Assembly: GCA_017408825.1 (NCBI GenBank)
Contig: JAFQTX010000005.1
Coordinates: forward strand, 1-40,252
Reading direction: 5' to 3'
Source: Alistipes sp.
GTDB taxonomy: Bacteria; Bacteroidota; Bacteroidia; Bacteroidales; Rikenellaceae
DNA: 40,252 nt
Position 1 is the stretch's first letter; the number at the start of each line of letters is the position of its first letter. This document shows positions 15,186-23,763 of this stretch, in pieces. The notes under the pieces are model-generated. The model did no database searches. It saw nothing but the letters and a program-made list of their open reading frames with translations, and was not told the origin of the DNA. A program made the translations under genes and the position numbers.

Positions 15186-18100
15186 ATGGCAGAAAAGAAA
15201 TTTATTACCTGTGATGGTAACTACGCCGCAGCACATATTGCATATATGTTCTCGGAGGTGGCAGCCATCTATCCTATCACACCATCATCAACCATGGCAG
15301 AGCTTGTTGATGAGTGGTCAGCACAAGGCAAAAAGAACATTTTTGGTGACACCGTAAAGGTTGTCGAGATGCAGTCTGAGGCGGGTGCCGCAGGTGCTGT
15401 GCATGGCTCATTGCAGAGCGGTGCATTGACATCTACTTTTACCGCTTCTCAGGGCTTGCTCCTCATGGTGCCAAACATGTATAAGATCTCTGGCGAGTTG
15501 CTCCCAGGTGTGTTCCACGTATCGGCACGTGCCCTCGCAGCACAGTCACTCTCAATATTTGGTGACCACCAGGATGTGATGGCTGTACGTCAGACAGGCT
15601 TCGCTATGCTCGCTACATCATCTGTTCAGGAGGTTATGGACCTTGCAGGTGTTGCCCACATCGTAGCACTCAAGTCACGTATTCCATTCGTACACTTCTT
15701 CGATGGCTTCCGCACATCACACGAGATTCAGAAGATCGAGCTTATCGACGAGGCATCGCTCTCGGCAATGTTCGATCGTGAGGCACTCCGCGAGTTCCGC
15801 CGTCGTGCGCTCAACCCTGAGCGTCCTGTGACACGTGGTACTGCGCAGAACCCCGACATCTACTTCCAGACACGTGAGGCATCAAACAAGTTCTACAACG
15901 CTGTGCCTGATATGGTGGCTGAGGCTATGGCCAAGATTTCGGATATCACAGGCCGTGAGTACAAGCCATTCACATACTATGGCGATCCCGAGGCTGAGAA
16001 CATCATCATCGCCATGGGCTCTGTTACCGAGACTATCAAGGAGTGCGTAGACTACCTCCGTACGCAGGGCAAGAAGGTGGGTGTTATCACCGTGCACCTC
16101 TACCGTCCATTCTCGGCAAAGTATCTATTCAACGTGCTTCCTAAGAGCGTTAAGCGTATCTGCGTGCTTGACCGTACAAAGGAGCCAGGATCTAACGGCG
16201 AGCCACTATTGCTCGACATTCGTGATGCATTCTACGAGTGCGACGCACGTCCTATGATTATTGGTGGCCGCTATGGTCTATCATCTAAGGATACCACTCC
16301 AGCGCAGATGTTGGCAGTATTTGCTAATCTCGAGGCTGAGGAGCCTAAGAACCACTTCACCGTGGGTATCAACGATGATGTTACGATGCTATCGTTGCCC
16401 GTAGGCAAGGAGATTTCGATGGCTAAGGAGGGTACCTTCGAGGCGTTGTTCTTCGGCCTTGGTTCTGATGGTACTGTGGGTGCTAATAAGAACTCAATTA
16501 AGATTATCGGTGGCTCTACCAACAAGTATTGCCAGGCATACTTCTCATACGACTCTAAGAAGTCGGGTGGTTACACATCATCGCACCTTCGCTTTGGTGA
16601 TAACCCAATCACATCGCCTTACTTGGTGACTACACCAGACTTCGTGGCTTGCCACGTGCCTTCGTACGTAGACAAGTACGATGTGCTCAAGGGTCTTAAG
16701 CGTGGTGGCTCATTCCTTCTTAACTCGGTAAACGATGCTGAGACAACATGCCGCACGCTCCCAGCACACATGAAGCAGTACATGGCAAAGAAGGGTATTA
16801 ACTTCTACATCATCAACGCTACGAAGATTGCCACCGAGCTTGGCCTTGGCTCACGTACCAATACCATTATGCAGGCAGCATTCTTCAAGATTGCCGACAT
16901 CATTCCTATTGAGAAGGCTGTCGAGGAGATGAAGAAGGCTATCTACAAGTCATATGGTAACAAGGGCGAGGATATCGTGAATATGAACTACGCTGCGGTA
17001 GATGCCGGTTGCGAGGCTGTTGTTAAGGTAGATGTTCCTGCAGAGTGGTCCGACATCGAGGTGTCGGAGGCAGCACACGTTATTGATGAGAGCGTGCCAG
17101 CATTCGTACGTAACGTATGTGAGCCTATCGACGCTCTTAAGGGTGATATGCTACCTGTATCGGCATTCAACGGCCGTGAGGATGGTACTTGGGATAACGG
17201 TACTGCAGCCTACGAGAAGCGTGGTATCGCCACATCAGTGCCTCAGTGGAAGATTGAGAACTGTATCCAGTGTAACCAGTGTGCATATGTATGTCCTCAC
17301 GCTGCCATCCGTCCATTCCTCGCTACCGAGGAGCAGGCTGCTGCTTCGGGCATTGAGTGGAAGCAGGGCTTGGGCGAGACAAAGGCTCTGAAGTTCCGTA
17401 TCCAGCTGTCACCACTCGACTGTACAGGCTGTAGCAACTGTGTGGATGTATGTCCTGCTAAGGATAAGGCTCTTGTGATGCGTCCATTGGCTGAGCAGGT
17501 TGCTGAGGCTAAGAACTGGGACTATATCACCAAGAATATCGGCTACACCGAGTACGTAGACAAGACCAAGTCTGTGAAGAACCTCCAGTTCTCACAGCCA
17601 CTCTTCGAGTTCTCGGGTGCATGTGCTGGTTGCGGTGAGACTCCATATATCAAGGCTATCTCACAGCTCTTTGGCGACCGTATGATGGTGGCTAACGCTA
17701 CTGGCTGTACATCAATCTACTCTGGCTCTGCACCATCTACTCCATACTGCACAAACGCTCAGGGTCAGGGTCCTGCATGGGCCAACTCACTCTTCGAGGA
17801 TAATGCTGAGTTTGGTCTCGGTATGCGCATCGGCGTTGAGAAGCTGCGTCAGGGTCTTGAGGATGTTATGCGCAAGGCTATTGCTGAGTGCAACTGCTGC
17901 TCTGAGGAGCTTAAGGCGACTATGCAGGAGTGGATTGACGCTCGTCACCTTGCTGCAGCATCACGTGAGGTTACGGCACGTCTGCTTCCATTGGTTGAGG
18001 CTTGTGACTGCAGCTACTGCAAGACTATCCTTGAGTATAAGGATTGGTTGGTTAAGAAGTCGCAGTGGATCATCGGTGGTGACGGCTGGGGCTACGACAT

Positions 18101-18704
18101 TGGCTTCGGAGGTGTTGATCACGTACTCGCATCGGGCGAGGATGTAAATATCCTTATCGTTGATACTGAGGTTTACTCAAATACCGGTGGTCAGTCATCT
18201 AAGTCTACACCTGTGGGTGCTGTTGCTAAGTTCGCATCGGCAGGTAAGCGCATCCGTAAGAAGGATATTGGCGCTATCGCAATGACCTATGGATATGTAT
18301 ATGTTGCTCAGGTATCTATCGGCGCATCGCAGCAGCAGCTCTTCAATGTACTTAAGGAGGCTGAGGCTTATCCTGGTCCATCGCTCATCATCGCCTACGC
18401 ACCATGCATCAACCACGGTATCAAGGGTGGTATGACACGCACTCAGACCGTCGGTAAGCAGGCTGTTGAGTGCGGCTACTGGCACCTCTGGCACTACAAC
18501 CCACAGCTCGAGGCTGAGGGCAAGAACCCATTCGTGATGGACTCTAAGGAGCCTGATTGGTCGAAGTTCCGTGACTTCCTTATGAAGGAGGTACGTTATA
18601 CTTCGCTTAAGAAGGCCTTCCCAGCTGAGGCTGAGCAGCTTTTCGAGGCTGCCGAGGAGAATGCTAAGTGGCGTTATAACTCTTATATCAACCGCACGAA
18701 GTAA
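15186..18704 (+). CDS. nifJ: Pyruvate:ferredoxin (flavodoxin) oxidoreductase, single-chain
   Basis: A 1172-residue homodimer-type PFOR, of normal length, that converts pyruvate and CoA to acetyl-CoA, CO2 and reduced ferredoxin. In order: the pyruvate-binding N-terminal domain (AAHIAYMFSEVAAIYPITPSS), the CoA-binding domain, two 4Fe-4S motifs (Cys693/696/699/703 and Cys746/749/752/756), the proximal cluster Cys813 and Cys816 in GACAGCGETPY, and the TPP domain with GDGWGYDIG near 965 and NTGGQSS near 1000. The start is the ATG at 15186, which leads straight into the conserved KKFITCDGN. It is monocistronic, with its own promoter and leader, and is followed by a 3'-end element. Confidence 0.97.
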   Translation: MAEKKFITCDGNYAAAHIAYMFSEVAAIYPITPSSTMAELVDEWSAQGKKNIFGDTVKVVEMQSEAGAAGAVHGSLQSGALTSTFTASQGLLLMVPNMYKISGELLPGVFHVSARALAAQSLSIFGDHQDVMAVRQTGFAMLATSSVQEVMDLAGVAHIVALKSRIPFVHFFDGFRTSHEIQKIELIDEASLSAMFDREALREFRRRALNPERPVTRGTAQNPDIYFQTREASNKFYNAVPDMVAEAMAKISDITGREYKPFTYYGDPEAENIIIAMGSVTETIKECVDYLRTQGKKVGVITVHLYRPFSAKYLFNVLPKSVKRICVLDRTKEPGSNGEPLLLDIRDAFYECDARPMIIGGRYGLSSKDTTPAQMLAVFANLEAEEPKNHFTVGINDDVTMLSLPVGKEISMAKEGTFEALFFGLGSDGTVGANKNSIKIIGGSTNKYCQAYFSYDSKKSGGYTSSHLRFGDNPITSPYLVTTPDFVACHVPSYVDKYDVLKGLKRGGSFLLNSVNDAETTCRTLPAHMKQYMAKKGINFYIINATKIATELGLGSRTNTIMQAAFFKIADIIPIEKAVEEMKKAIYKSYGNKGEDIVNMNYAAVDAGCEAVVKVDVPAEWSDIEVSEAAHVIDESVPAFVRNVCEPIDALKGDMLPVSAFNGREDGTWDNGTAAYEKRGIATSVPQWKIENCIQCNQCAYVCPHAAIRPFLATEEQAAASGIEWKQGLGETKALKFRIQLSPLDCTGCSNCVDVCPAKDKALVMRPLAEQVAEAKNWDYITKNIGYTEYVDKTKSVKNLQFSQPLFEFSGACAGCGETPYIKAISQLFGDRMMVANATGCTSIYSGSAPSTPYCTNAQGQGPAWANSLFEDNAEFGLGMRIGVEKLRQGLEDVMRKAIAECNCCSEELKATMQEWIDARHLAAASREVTARLLPLVEACDCSYCKTILEYKDWLVKKSQWIIGGDGWGYDIGFGGVDHVLASGEDVNILIVDTEVYSNTGGQSSKSTPVGAVAKFASAGKRIRKKDIGAIAMTYGYVYVAQVSIGASQQQLFNVLKEAEAYPGPSLIIAYAPCINHGIKGGMTRTQTVGKQAVECGYWHLWHYNPQLEAEGKNPFVMDSKEPDWSKFRDFLMKEVRYTSLKKAFPAEAEQLFEAAEENAKWRYNSYINRTK

Positions 18705-18831
18705 TTTTCGATTATAAGGTCGCATCTGCGGCACATCTCAAAAAGTAAGAGACCTCGGGCTGTACGCCAAAGTACTATCCCGAGGCCTCTTCTTTTGCGA
18801 TGCACCACATCTACGACCTTCTAATCAAAAA
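18705..18831 (+). repeat. 3'-end hairpin element, copy 4 (type A)
   Basis: Starts directly after the TAA with TTTTCGATTATAAGG. Left arm GTCGCATCTGCGGC; central hairpin 18747-18792 (AAGAGACCTCGGG / CCCGAGGCCTCTT, apex GTACGCCAAAGTAC); right arm CACATCTACGACCTTC, ending CTAATCAAAAA. The outer ends pair: AAGGTCG with CGACCTT, GATTA with TAATC. Confidence 0.85.
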
Positions 18832-18875
18832 TTTTCGACTATAAGGCCGCATCTGAGACCTTCTAATCAAAAATT
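18832..18875 (+). repeat. 3'-end hairpin element, copy 5 (internally deleted)
   Basis: Only 44 bp: the left end TTTTCGACTATAAGG with GCCGCATCTG is joined directly to the right end GACCTTCTAATCAAAAA. The whole central hairpin is missing. The joint lies at the ATCT(G/A) sequence that occurs in both arms of full copies. Confidence 0.75.
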
Positions 18876-18909
18876 GGGTCGGGGAGGGGTTTCAGGGAGG
18901 ATAGGGAAG

Positions 18910-19031
18910 ATGGGGATTATGGGGACTATGGGGACGATGGGGACTATGGGGACTATGGGGATCACTATCCCTAATCTCCTTAAATTCCCCAGCATCCCCA
19001 GCATCCCCAGCATCCCCAATTTCCCCAGTTT
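18910..19031. repeat. Opposed 9-bp-period arrays
   Basis: A left array of GGGGACTAT units (18910-18962, period 9) faces a right array of CCCCAGCAT units (18986-19031, period 9), so the two can form a long imperfect hairpin. A single AAGACCATTACGAGGTCGGG block follows (19039-19060). Frames open across this stretch are repeat artefacts. Confidence 0.8.
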
Positions 19032-19147
19032 GGGACCAATAAGACCATTACGAGGTCGGGTATCGCCGATGTCTTGGCCGTTGGCGCTCTTGTCCGTAAC
19101 CATCTTAATTGTCCTAAATGTCTTAATCTCTTATTATCCTTAAAAAA

Positions 19148-19185
19148 GCAAATGGGCTGTACTCTCAACGGTACAGCCCATTTGC
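19148..19185 (-). terminator. Terminator of the phosphofructokinase gene
   Basis: A perfect 15-bp stem, GCAAATGGGCTGTAC with GTACAGCCCATTTGC, around an 8-base loop, followed on the minus strand by a T-tract (A-run at 19142-19147 on the plus strand). Its apex, GTAC...GTAC, has the same shape as the apex of the 3'-end elements. Confidence 0.9.
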
Positions 19186-19227
19186 TCTCTATAGTTAGGG
19201 TTTCAAATAGACCCTAATCATGCTATA

Positions 19228-20460
19228 TTACCACTCAAGAATCTTCTTGAAGTCGTACTCCTCAGGATTTGGGAGGTATGCCTTAGCTGCCTCGTAGTCG
19301 GCAGGAGTGATATAGTGCATAAGGTTGTCGATAACCTGGTGAATCTTGTCGGCGTTGATATCTACCAGACGTGGTGGAATCTTGCCTGTCACAGGATCCT
19401 GCAAGTCCTTGAGGTAGAGTGGCGATACGTAGCCCTCCTGGCTGATATATACCATACAGCCAGTCTTACCCTCAGAGAAGAGCTTATAGACACCCATACC
19501 GAGCTGTGAGCAGTACACGAGGTCGAAGGCACAAGGTGTCTGGCAGCGTACCTCGTAGCCTATCTCCACTGGACGTGACTTAACCTTAAGACCAAGGGCC
19601 TTGCAACGCTTCTCGAGTAGGGTGTTGAACATCTCAGCCTTAGATACCTTACCGAGCTCTGGGTGGCCGTGGTCGTCGTATGAGAAGTGGATGCCCGACT
19701 TTAGGATCTCCTCCTCGTCGAGAGCGTGGAACACGCCCTCCGACACCATTGCTGCGCCATAGTCCATATTGAGGAGCTTACGCTTAACGATAGCCGACAC
19801 GATGAGGCTTACGATCTTGTCGATAGTGATCTTTGTCTTGTTGAACATCTCTGGGATGATGATCATAGGGTAGTGGCAGGCCGAAGCGATACCGAATGCA
19901 AGGTGGCCTGCAGAGCGACCCATAGCAGCTACTACAAACCAGTTAGCCGATGTGCGAGCGTCGTTATATACTGCACGGCCGATTACCGAGCCAGCGTTCT
20001 TTGCCGACTGGTAACCGAAGGTAGGCATACCTGCTGGCAGAGGAAGGTCGTTGTCGATAGTCTTAGGCACGTGGATATTTGCAATAGGATACTGCTTAGC
20101 CTCGAGGAACTTAGCGATGCGATTAGCTGTTGATGCAGTGTCGTCACCACCCACGGTAACAAGCAACTTGATGTTGTTTGTCTTGAAGAACTCGAGGTTG
20201 AAGTTCTTCTCGAAGTCCTCGTCGGTAGGCTTGAAGCGGCTCATTGTAAGGTATGAACCACCCTGATTGAAGATGTAGTCTACGCGGAACATATCGAGAT
20301 CCTCGTAGCGAGGATTTGGGTTGAAAAGACCCGAGTAGCCGTAGTGTAGACCAATAACACGATAGCCCTTAGCAAGGAAGGTCTTGGCAACAGAGCCGAC
20401 AACAGTGTTCATACCAGGTGCTGGACCACCACCGGTGAGAATTGCAATAGCCTCTTTCAT
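19228..20460 (-). CDS. pfp: 6-phosphofructokinase, pyrophosphate-dependent type
   Basis: A 410-residue phosphofructokinase that phosphorylates fructose 6-phosphate. The donor is predicted to be PPi rather than ATP: the phosphate-donor motif is GGDDT (104-108), with Asp107 where ATP enzymes have Gly, and the catalytic loop is PKTIDND (132-138), with Lys where ATP enzymes have Gly. Both substitutions are the known marks of PPi enzymes. Other motifs: GGGPAPGMN near the N-terminus, and MGRSAGHLA, which contacts the sugar phosphate. The start ATG at 20460 follows a good promoter, and the gene ends at a perfect terminator, so it is monocistronic. Confidence 0.93.
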   Translation of the reverse strand: MKEAIAILTGGGPAPGMNTVVGSVAKTFLAKGYRVIGLHYGYSGLFNPNPRYEDLDMFRVDYIFNQGGSYLTMSRFKPTDEDFEKNFNLEFFKTNNIKLLVTVGGDDTASTANRIAKFLEAKQYPIANIHVPKTIDNDLPLPAGMPTFGYQSAKNAGSVIGRAVYNDARTSANWFVVAAMGRSAGHLAFGIASACHYPMIIIPEMFNKTKITIDKIVSLIVSAIVKRKLLNMDYGAAMVSEGVFHALDEEEILKSGIHFSYDDHGHPELGKVSKAEMFNTLLEKRCKALGLKVKSRPVEIGYEVRCQTPCAFDLVYCSQLGMGVYKLFSEGKTGCMVYISQEGYVSPLYLKDLQDPVTGKIPPRLVDINADKIHQVIDNLMHYITPADYEAAKAYLPNPEEYDFKKILEW

Positions 20461-20503
20461 AATACGTTATATTTAATTGTTAAAGTCGTTTAGTTTTATA
20501 CCA

Positions 20504-20536
20504 CAAAGATAATAAATATTTTTAAGAAATAACAAA
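20504..20536 (-). promoter_or_regulatory. Promoter of the phosphofructokinase gene
   Basis: Minus-strand TTTG (20536-20533), a 21-base spacer and TATCTTTG (20511-20504) match the -33/-7 consensus; the leader is about 37 bases. A weaker TACCTTTA at 20574-20581 on the plus strand may serve the divergent gene. Confidence 0.75.
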
Positions 20537-20612
20537 TTTTATATCACTATTCCCATTTTTAGCAAAATATTATTACCTTTACAACAAGTAACCTATCTAA
20601 AACCGTACTACG

Positions 20613-21290
20613 ATGAGAAAGATATTTACTCTTTTAATAGCATTTTTTGTGGCCACACCACTCTTTGCTCAGAGCCCATTCAATGGCCGCATCAGAAACA
20701 ATGAGGGTAAAGGCGTGCGTGCTCGCATCGTCGTTGAGGGTAGTGGCAAAATGACATATTCGGATGGCAAGGGGCGCTTCGGCCTTACTGACGTAAAGGA
20801 GGATGACACGCTCCTCGTGATATATAAGCGTGACACTCTGCGTGTTGCTGTTGATGGCCGTCGTAGCATAGATATTGGCCTCAATCTTAGTAACTTTACA
20901 TACGAGGCCGCAGAGTCTGAGGAGCTGATGAGCTACGGCTTTGGCTATGTCAAGCGCCGTGAATCGACCGATTACTCATCGGGTATTTCGGGCGATAGAC
21001 TACGTGCTACGGGTGCTAAGGGGCTTATCGAGGCGATACAAATGTGCTACCCGGGACTTCGCTATATCAATGGCGAGCTATGCCTGCTCACGCAGAACTC
21101 TATAAATAGCACTTCTGGTGTACTTATCCTATGCGACGGTATGGAGACACGTCCCGAGCTTATTAGCCTCTACGATGTAAAGTCAGTGGAGATTATCAAG
21201 GGCTCGAATATGTATGGCTTCAGAGGAGTGAATGGCGTAGTCCTTATTACTACGATGACGGCGGAGGATGCTATTAATCGCCAACGCTAA
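20613..21290 (+). CDS. Short secreted protein: carboxypeptidase-regulatory-like domain plus TonB-receptor plug, no barrel
   Basis: 225 residues with a signal peptide (cleavage expected after LFA, residue 19). Residues about 22-90 resemble the carboxypeptidase-D regulatory-like domain found at the front of SusC-type receptors (GRIRNNEGKGVRARI...YSDGKGRF). Residues about 125-217 match the TonB-dependent receptor plug (SGVLILCDGMETRPELISLYDVKSVEIIKGSNMYGFRGVNGVVLITT). The protein then stops; no beta-barrel follows in any frame and the downstream DNA is a 3'-end element, so this is a complete plug-only protein rather than a truncated one. It may bind a partner receptor or TonB. It has no SusD gene nearby. 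Confidence 0.8.
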   Translation: MRKIFTLLIAFFVATPLFAQSPFNGRIRNNEGKGVRARIVVEGSGKMTYSDGKGRFGLTDVKEDDTLLVIYKRDTLRVAVDGRRSIDIGLNLSNFTYEAAESEELMSYGFGYVKRRESTDYSSGISGDRLRATGAKGLIEAIQMCYPGLRYINGELCLLTQNSINSTSGVLILCDGMETRPELISLYDVKSVEIIKGSNMYGFRGVNGVVLITTMTAEDAINRQR

Positions 21291-21415
21291 TCTCTTGTGA
21301 TAAGGGGTCGATTGCGTCCCCTAACAAAAAATGCCACCAATGGGACGTACGCCAAGTACTACCCATCGGTGGCATTTTTGCCGAGTGTAGCACTCGGCAC
21401 CCTTCTGACAAGAAA
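21291..21415 (+). repeat. 3'-end hairpin element, copy 6 (type B)
   Basis: Directly follows the TAA. Left hairpin AGGGG...CCCCT (21303-21322); central hairpin 21325-21378 (AAAAATGCCACCAATGGG / CCCATCGGTGGCATTTTT, apex GTACGCCAAGTAC); right hairpin GCCGAGTG-TAG-CACTCGGC. Stem sequences differ from the other copies, but pairing is kept. Confidence 0.85.
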
Positions 21416-21442
21416 TTAGGCTTTGGTGCTAATCAAGGTTAT

Positions 21443-21537
21443 CGTTAGGGAGTCTAAGGAATTTAGAGAACTTAGGGAGATTAACGACCTGCGCTAAACT
21501 CCCTAAATTCACTAAATTCACTAAATTCCCTACCTCT
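21443..21537. repeat. Opposed 9-bp-period arrays
   Basis: A right array of ACTAAATTC units (21499-21531, period 9) faces a looser left array of TTTAGGGAG/GAATTTAGA units (about 21443-21482). The rest of 21416-21548 holds no gene. Confidence 0.7.
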
Positions 21538-21548
21538 TACCCTATCAA

Positions 21549-22730
21549 CTAATCAAATGGATAGGCGGCAACGAAGCAATCTGGTGTGCGTAGCTCCTCC
21601 TGATGTGCCTTGAGGTTGGCAATAGTAACATCGCCCACGATATAGTTATACTCGTCCGAGGTGTACTGCTCGCGAACCTTGAGGAAATTGAGCAGGTTGC
21701 GCTGCTCGGCACTCTTATAGCGGAAGTATACACGGAACGTGTGCTCGGTGGTGTAGCGTGGAAGTACCGAATCGTTACGCTTCTTATACTCGTAGCGGTA
21801 GTTATAGGCGCAAGCTGTAATGTCGCTGAGCACTGCCGAGCCAGTAGGGTGGCCACCAGCACCACGACCAAACATAAACTGCTTATCGTAGAACAGACCC
21901 TTGATAACTACGCCGTTGAACTCATCCTCGACACTATATATATATTTATTGCGTGAGATAAGCTGTGGTATGACGCACATAATTAGGCGGTCGTCAATCT
22001 TCTCGACATGTGCCACAAGCTTTATGCGGCGATCCTTCTCCTCGGCAAAGCGTATATCGGCATCGTTCATCGTAGAGATGCCATAGGTAAATATCTGCTC
22101 GGGAGCTACATATACACCAAAGGCGTGCATCGTGATGATAATGAGCTTATAGAGCGAGTCCCAGCCGTCGATGTCGAGCGTAGGATTACTCTCGGCAAAA
22201 CCTAAATCCTGTGCCAGTTTCAATGCCTCCTTATAGCCCATCTTCTCGTTGAAGATCTTTGATAGGATAAAGTTCGATGAGCCGTTGAGTATACCCTTCA
22301 CGGAGCATAGCAGGTCATTGTCGTAGTACTCCTCGAGGTTGCGTATCACGGGTATCGAGCCACATGCCGAGGCGTCATAGAGCAGGGCGGTGTTATACTG
22401 TTCCTGAAGGTCGATAAGCTCCAGAATATGGTGGCCGAGCATCTTCTTATTGCCCGACACCACGGGGATACGGCTCTTTAGCGCACGCTTTACAATATCG
22501 TATGCTGCCTCAGCATCGTCGATAACCTCGACGACGAGGTTGATGTCTCGGTCGTTGAAGATGTCGTCGGGGTTGTCAGTGAACTCAGCCTTGATGCCAC
22601 GATCCTTCTCGATGTTGCGCACACAGATACGCTTGATGGTTACATTATCAGAGTTGATACGCTTAAGCACATCGTAGAGACCACGCCCCACGTTGCCAAA
22701 TCCAAAGAGTCCGATATTTAGGTGTTTCAT
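21549..22730 (-). CDS. hom: Homoserine dehydrogenase
   Basis: A 393-residue monofunctional enzyme that reduces aspartate semialdehyde to homoserine, feeding the two preceding genes. The N-terminal Rossmann motif is GFGNVG (10-15). GNKK (93-96), the glycine-rich GILNGSSNFIL and the substrate-binding SNPTLDIDGWDSLYKL with Lys195 follow. There is no fused aspartokinase domain; the C-terminal 90 residues form an ACT-like tail. Last gene of the metY-metX-hom operon, 14 bases after metX. Confidence 0.93.
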   Translation of the reverse strand: MKHLNIGLFGFGNVGRGLYDVLKRINSDNVTIKRICVRNIEKDRGIKAEFTDNPDDIFNDRDINLVVEVIDDAEAAYDIVKRALKSRIPVVSGNKKMLGHHILELIDLQEQYNTALLYDASACGSIPVIRNLEEYYDNDLLCSVKGILNGSSNFILSKIFNEKMGYKEALKLAQDLGFAESNPTLDIDGWDSLYKLIIITMHAFGVYVAPEQIFTYGISTMNDADIRFAEEKDRRIKLVAHVEKIDDRLIMCVIPQLISRNKYIYSVEDEFNGVVIKGLFYDKQFMFGRGAGGHPTGSAVLSDITACAYNYRYEYKKRNDSVLPRYTTEHTFRVYFRYKSAEQRNLLNFLKVREQYTSDEYNYIVGDVTIANLKAHQEELRTPDCFVAAYPFD

Positions 22731-22744
22731 AGTTATGTATGTTT

Positions 22745-23761
22745 TTATTTGTTCATAAAATTCTCAATAATAGTGTTTAGTTTCTCATGCTCAACAAGAA
22801 ATCCATCGTGGCCAAACGATGACTCTATGAGGTGATACTCGTTCTGAGCAATATGCTCACGCATAGGGATATGCGCCTCGGGAGGGAAGAGTATGTCGGA
22901 GCTTATTGCCACAATGAGTGTGCGTGCCTCGATGCGACCGAGTGCCTGGGCGATGCTGCCACGCCCACGTGCAATGTTATGCGAATCGACAGCCTCGGAT
23001 AGGCGGTAGTACGACATAGCGTTAAACCTGCGGCGCAGCTTCTCGCCCTGGTAGCGCTGATAGCTGTGCGCACGACGATCGAAGGAGACCTCGGTGGGAT
23101 CTGCCTCCTGCTGTGTGGCATTGTAGGCAGCACCTCCTCGATAGCTTATCAGGGCTATAGAGCGGGCTACGGCCATGCCATCGTTGCCTGCATCGTCACA
23201 CCTCTGTCCCCACGTAGGGTCAAGACGTATGGCCATGCGCTGCGACTCGTTGAAGGCTGCTGCCCACGGCTCCGATGAGCACGTCGTGGCGATGAGGGCA
23301 AGGCGCTCCATAAACTGCGGCTCAAGAATAGCCCACTCCATACATTGAAAGCCTCCTATCGAGCTTCCAATAAGCAGTTTAACTCGCTCAATGCCAAGCT
23401 CTCGAGCAAGCAGTTGATGGCAACGCACCATATCGCGCACGCTGATGCGGGGAAAGTCGTAGTAGTACTTCTCGCCTGTTGCTGGATTTACCGCCAGTGG
23501 CGATGTTGTGCCATAGTGCGAGCCGAGGAAGTTGGCGCAGATGATAAAGTAGCGCTCAGGGTCGAGGAACTTACCACGCTCAACAGTATGTGGCCACCAA
23601 TCTGCCACGTCAGAGTTGGCCGTGAGTGCGTGACAAACCCAGATGACATTGTCTTTAGCCTCGTTAAGCTCTCCAAAGGTGTCGTAGGCGATGTCGAGCT
23701 CCGCAAGTACCTCGCTCGACTCGAGCGTAAAGGGCTTGTTATGATGATATATCTGTGGCAT
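22745..23761 (-). CDS. metX: Homoserine O-acetyltransferase
   Basis: A 338-residue alpha/beta-hydrolase-fold enzyme that makes O-acetylhomoserine from homoserine and acetyl-CoA. Nucleophile Ser134 in GSSIGG, with Asp289 (SSDILF) and His318 (SFGHDGF) completing the triad. HALTANSDVADWW (44-56) is the family's oxyanion-region motif. It starts 2 bases after the metY stop, so the two are translationally coupled. Acyl specificity (acetyl or succinyl) cannot be settled from sequence alone, but pairing with metY favours acetyl. Confidence 0.94.
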   Translation of the reverse strand: MPQIYHHNKPFTLESSEVLAELDIAYDTFGELNEAKDNVIWVCHALTANSDVADWWPHTVERGKFLDPERYFIICANFLGSHYGTTSPLAVNPATGEKYYYDFPRISVRDMVRCHQLLARELGIERVKLLIGSSIGGFQCMEWAILEPQFMERLALIATTCSSEPWAAAFNESQRMAIRLDPTWGQRCDDAGNDGMAVARSIALISYRGGAAYNATQQEADPTEVSFDRRAHSYQRYQGEKLRRRFNAMSYYRLSEAVDSHNIARGRGSIAQALGRIEARTLIVAISSDILFPPEAHIPMREHIAQNEYHLIESSFGHDGFLVEHEKLNTIIENFMNK

Positions 23762-23763
23762 CG

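Noticed and set aside
18867-19143. ORFs on both strands encoding GTM or IVP repeats
   Set aside because: Direct translation of 9-bp minisatellite units; no real protein character.
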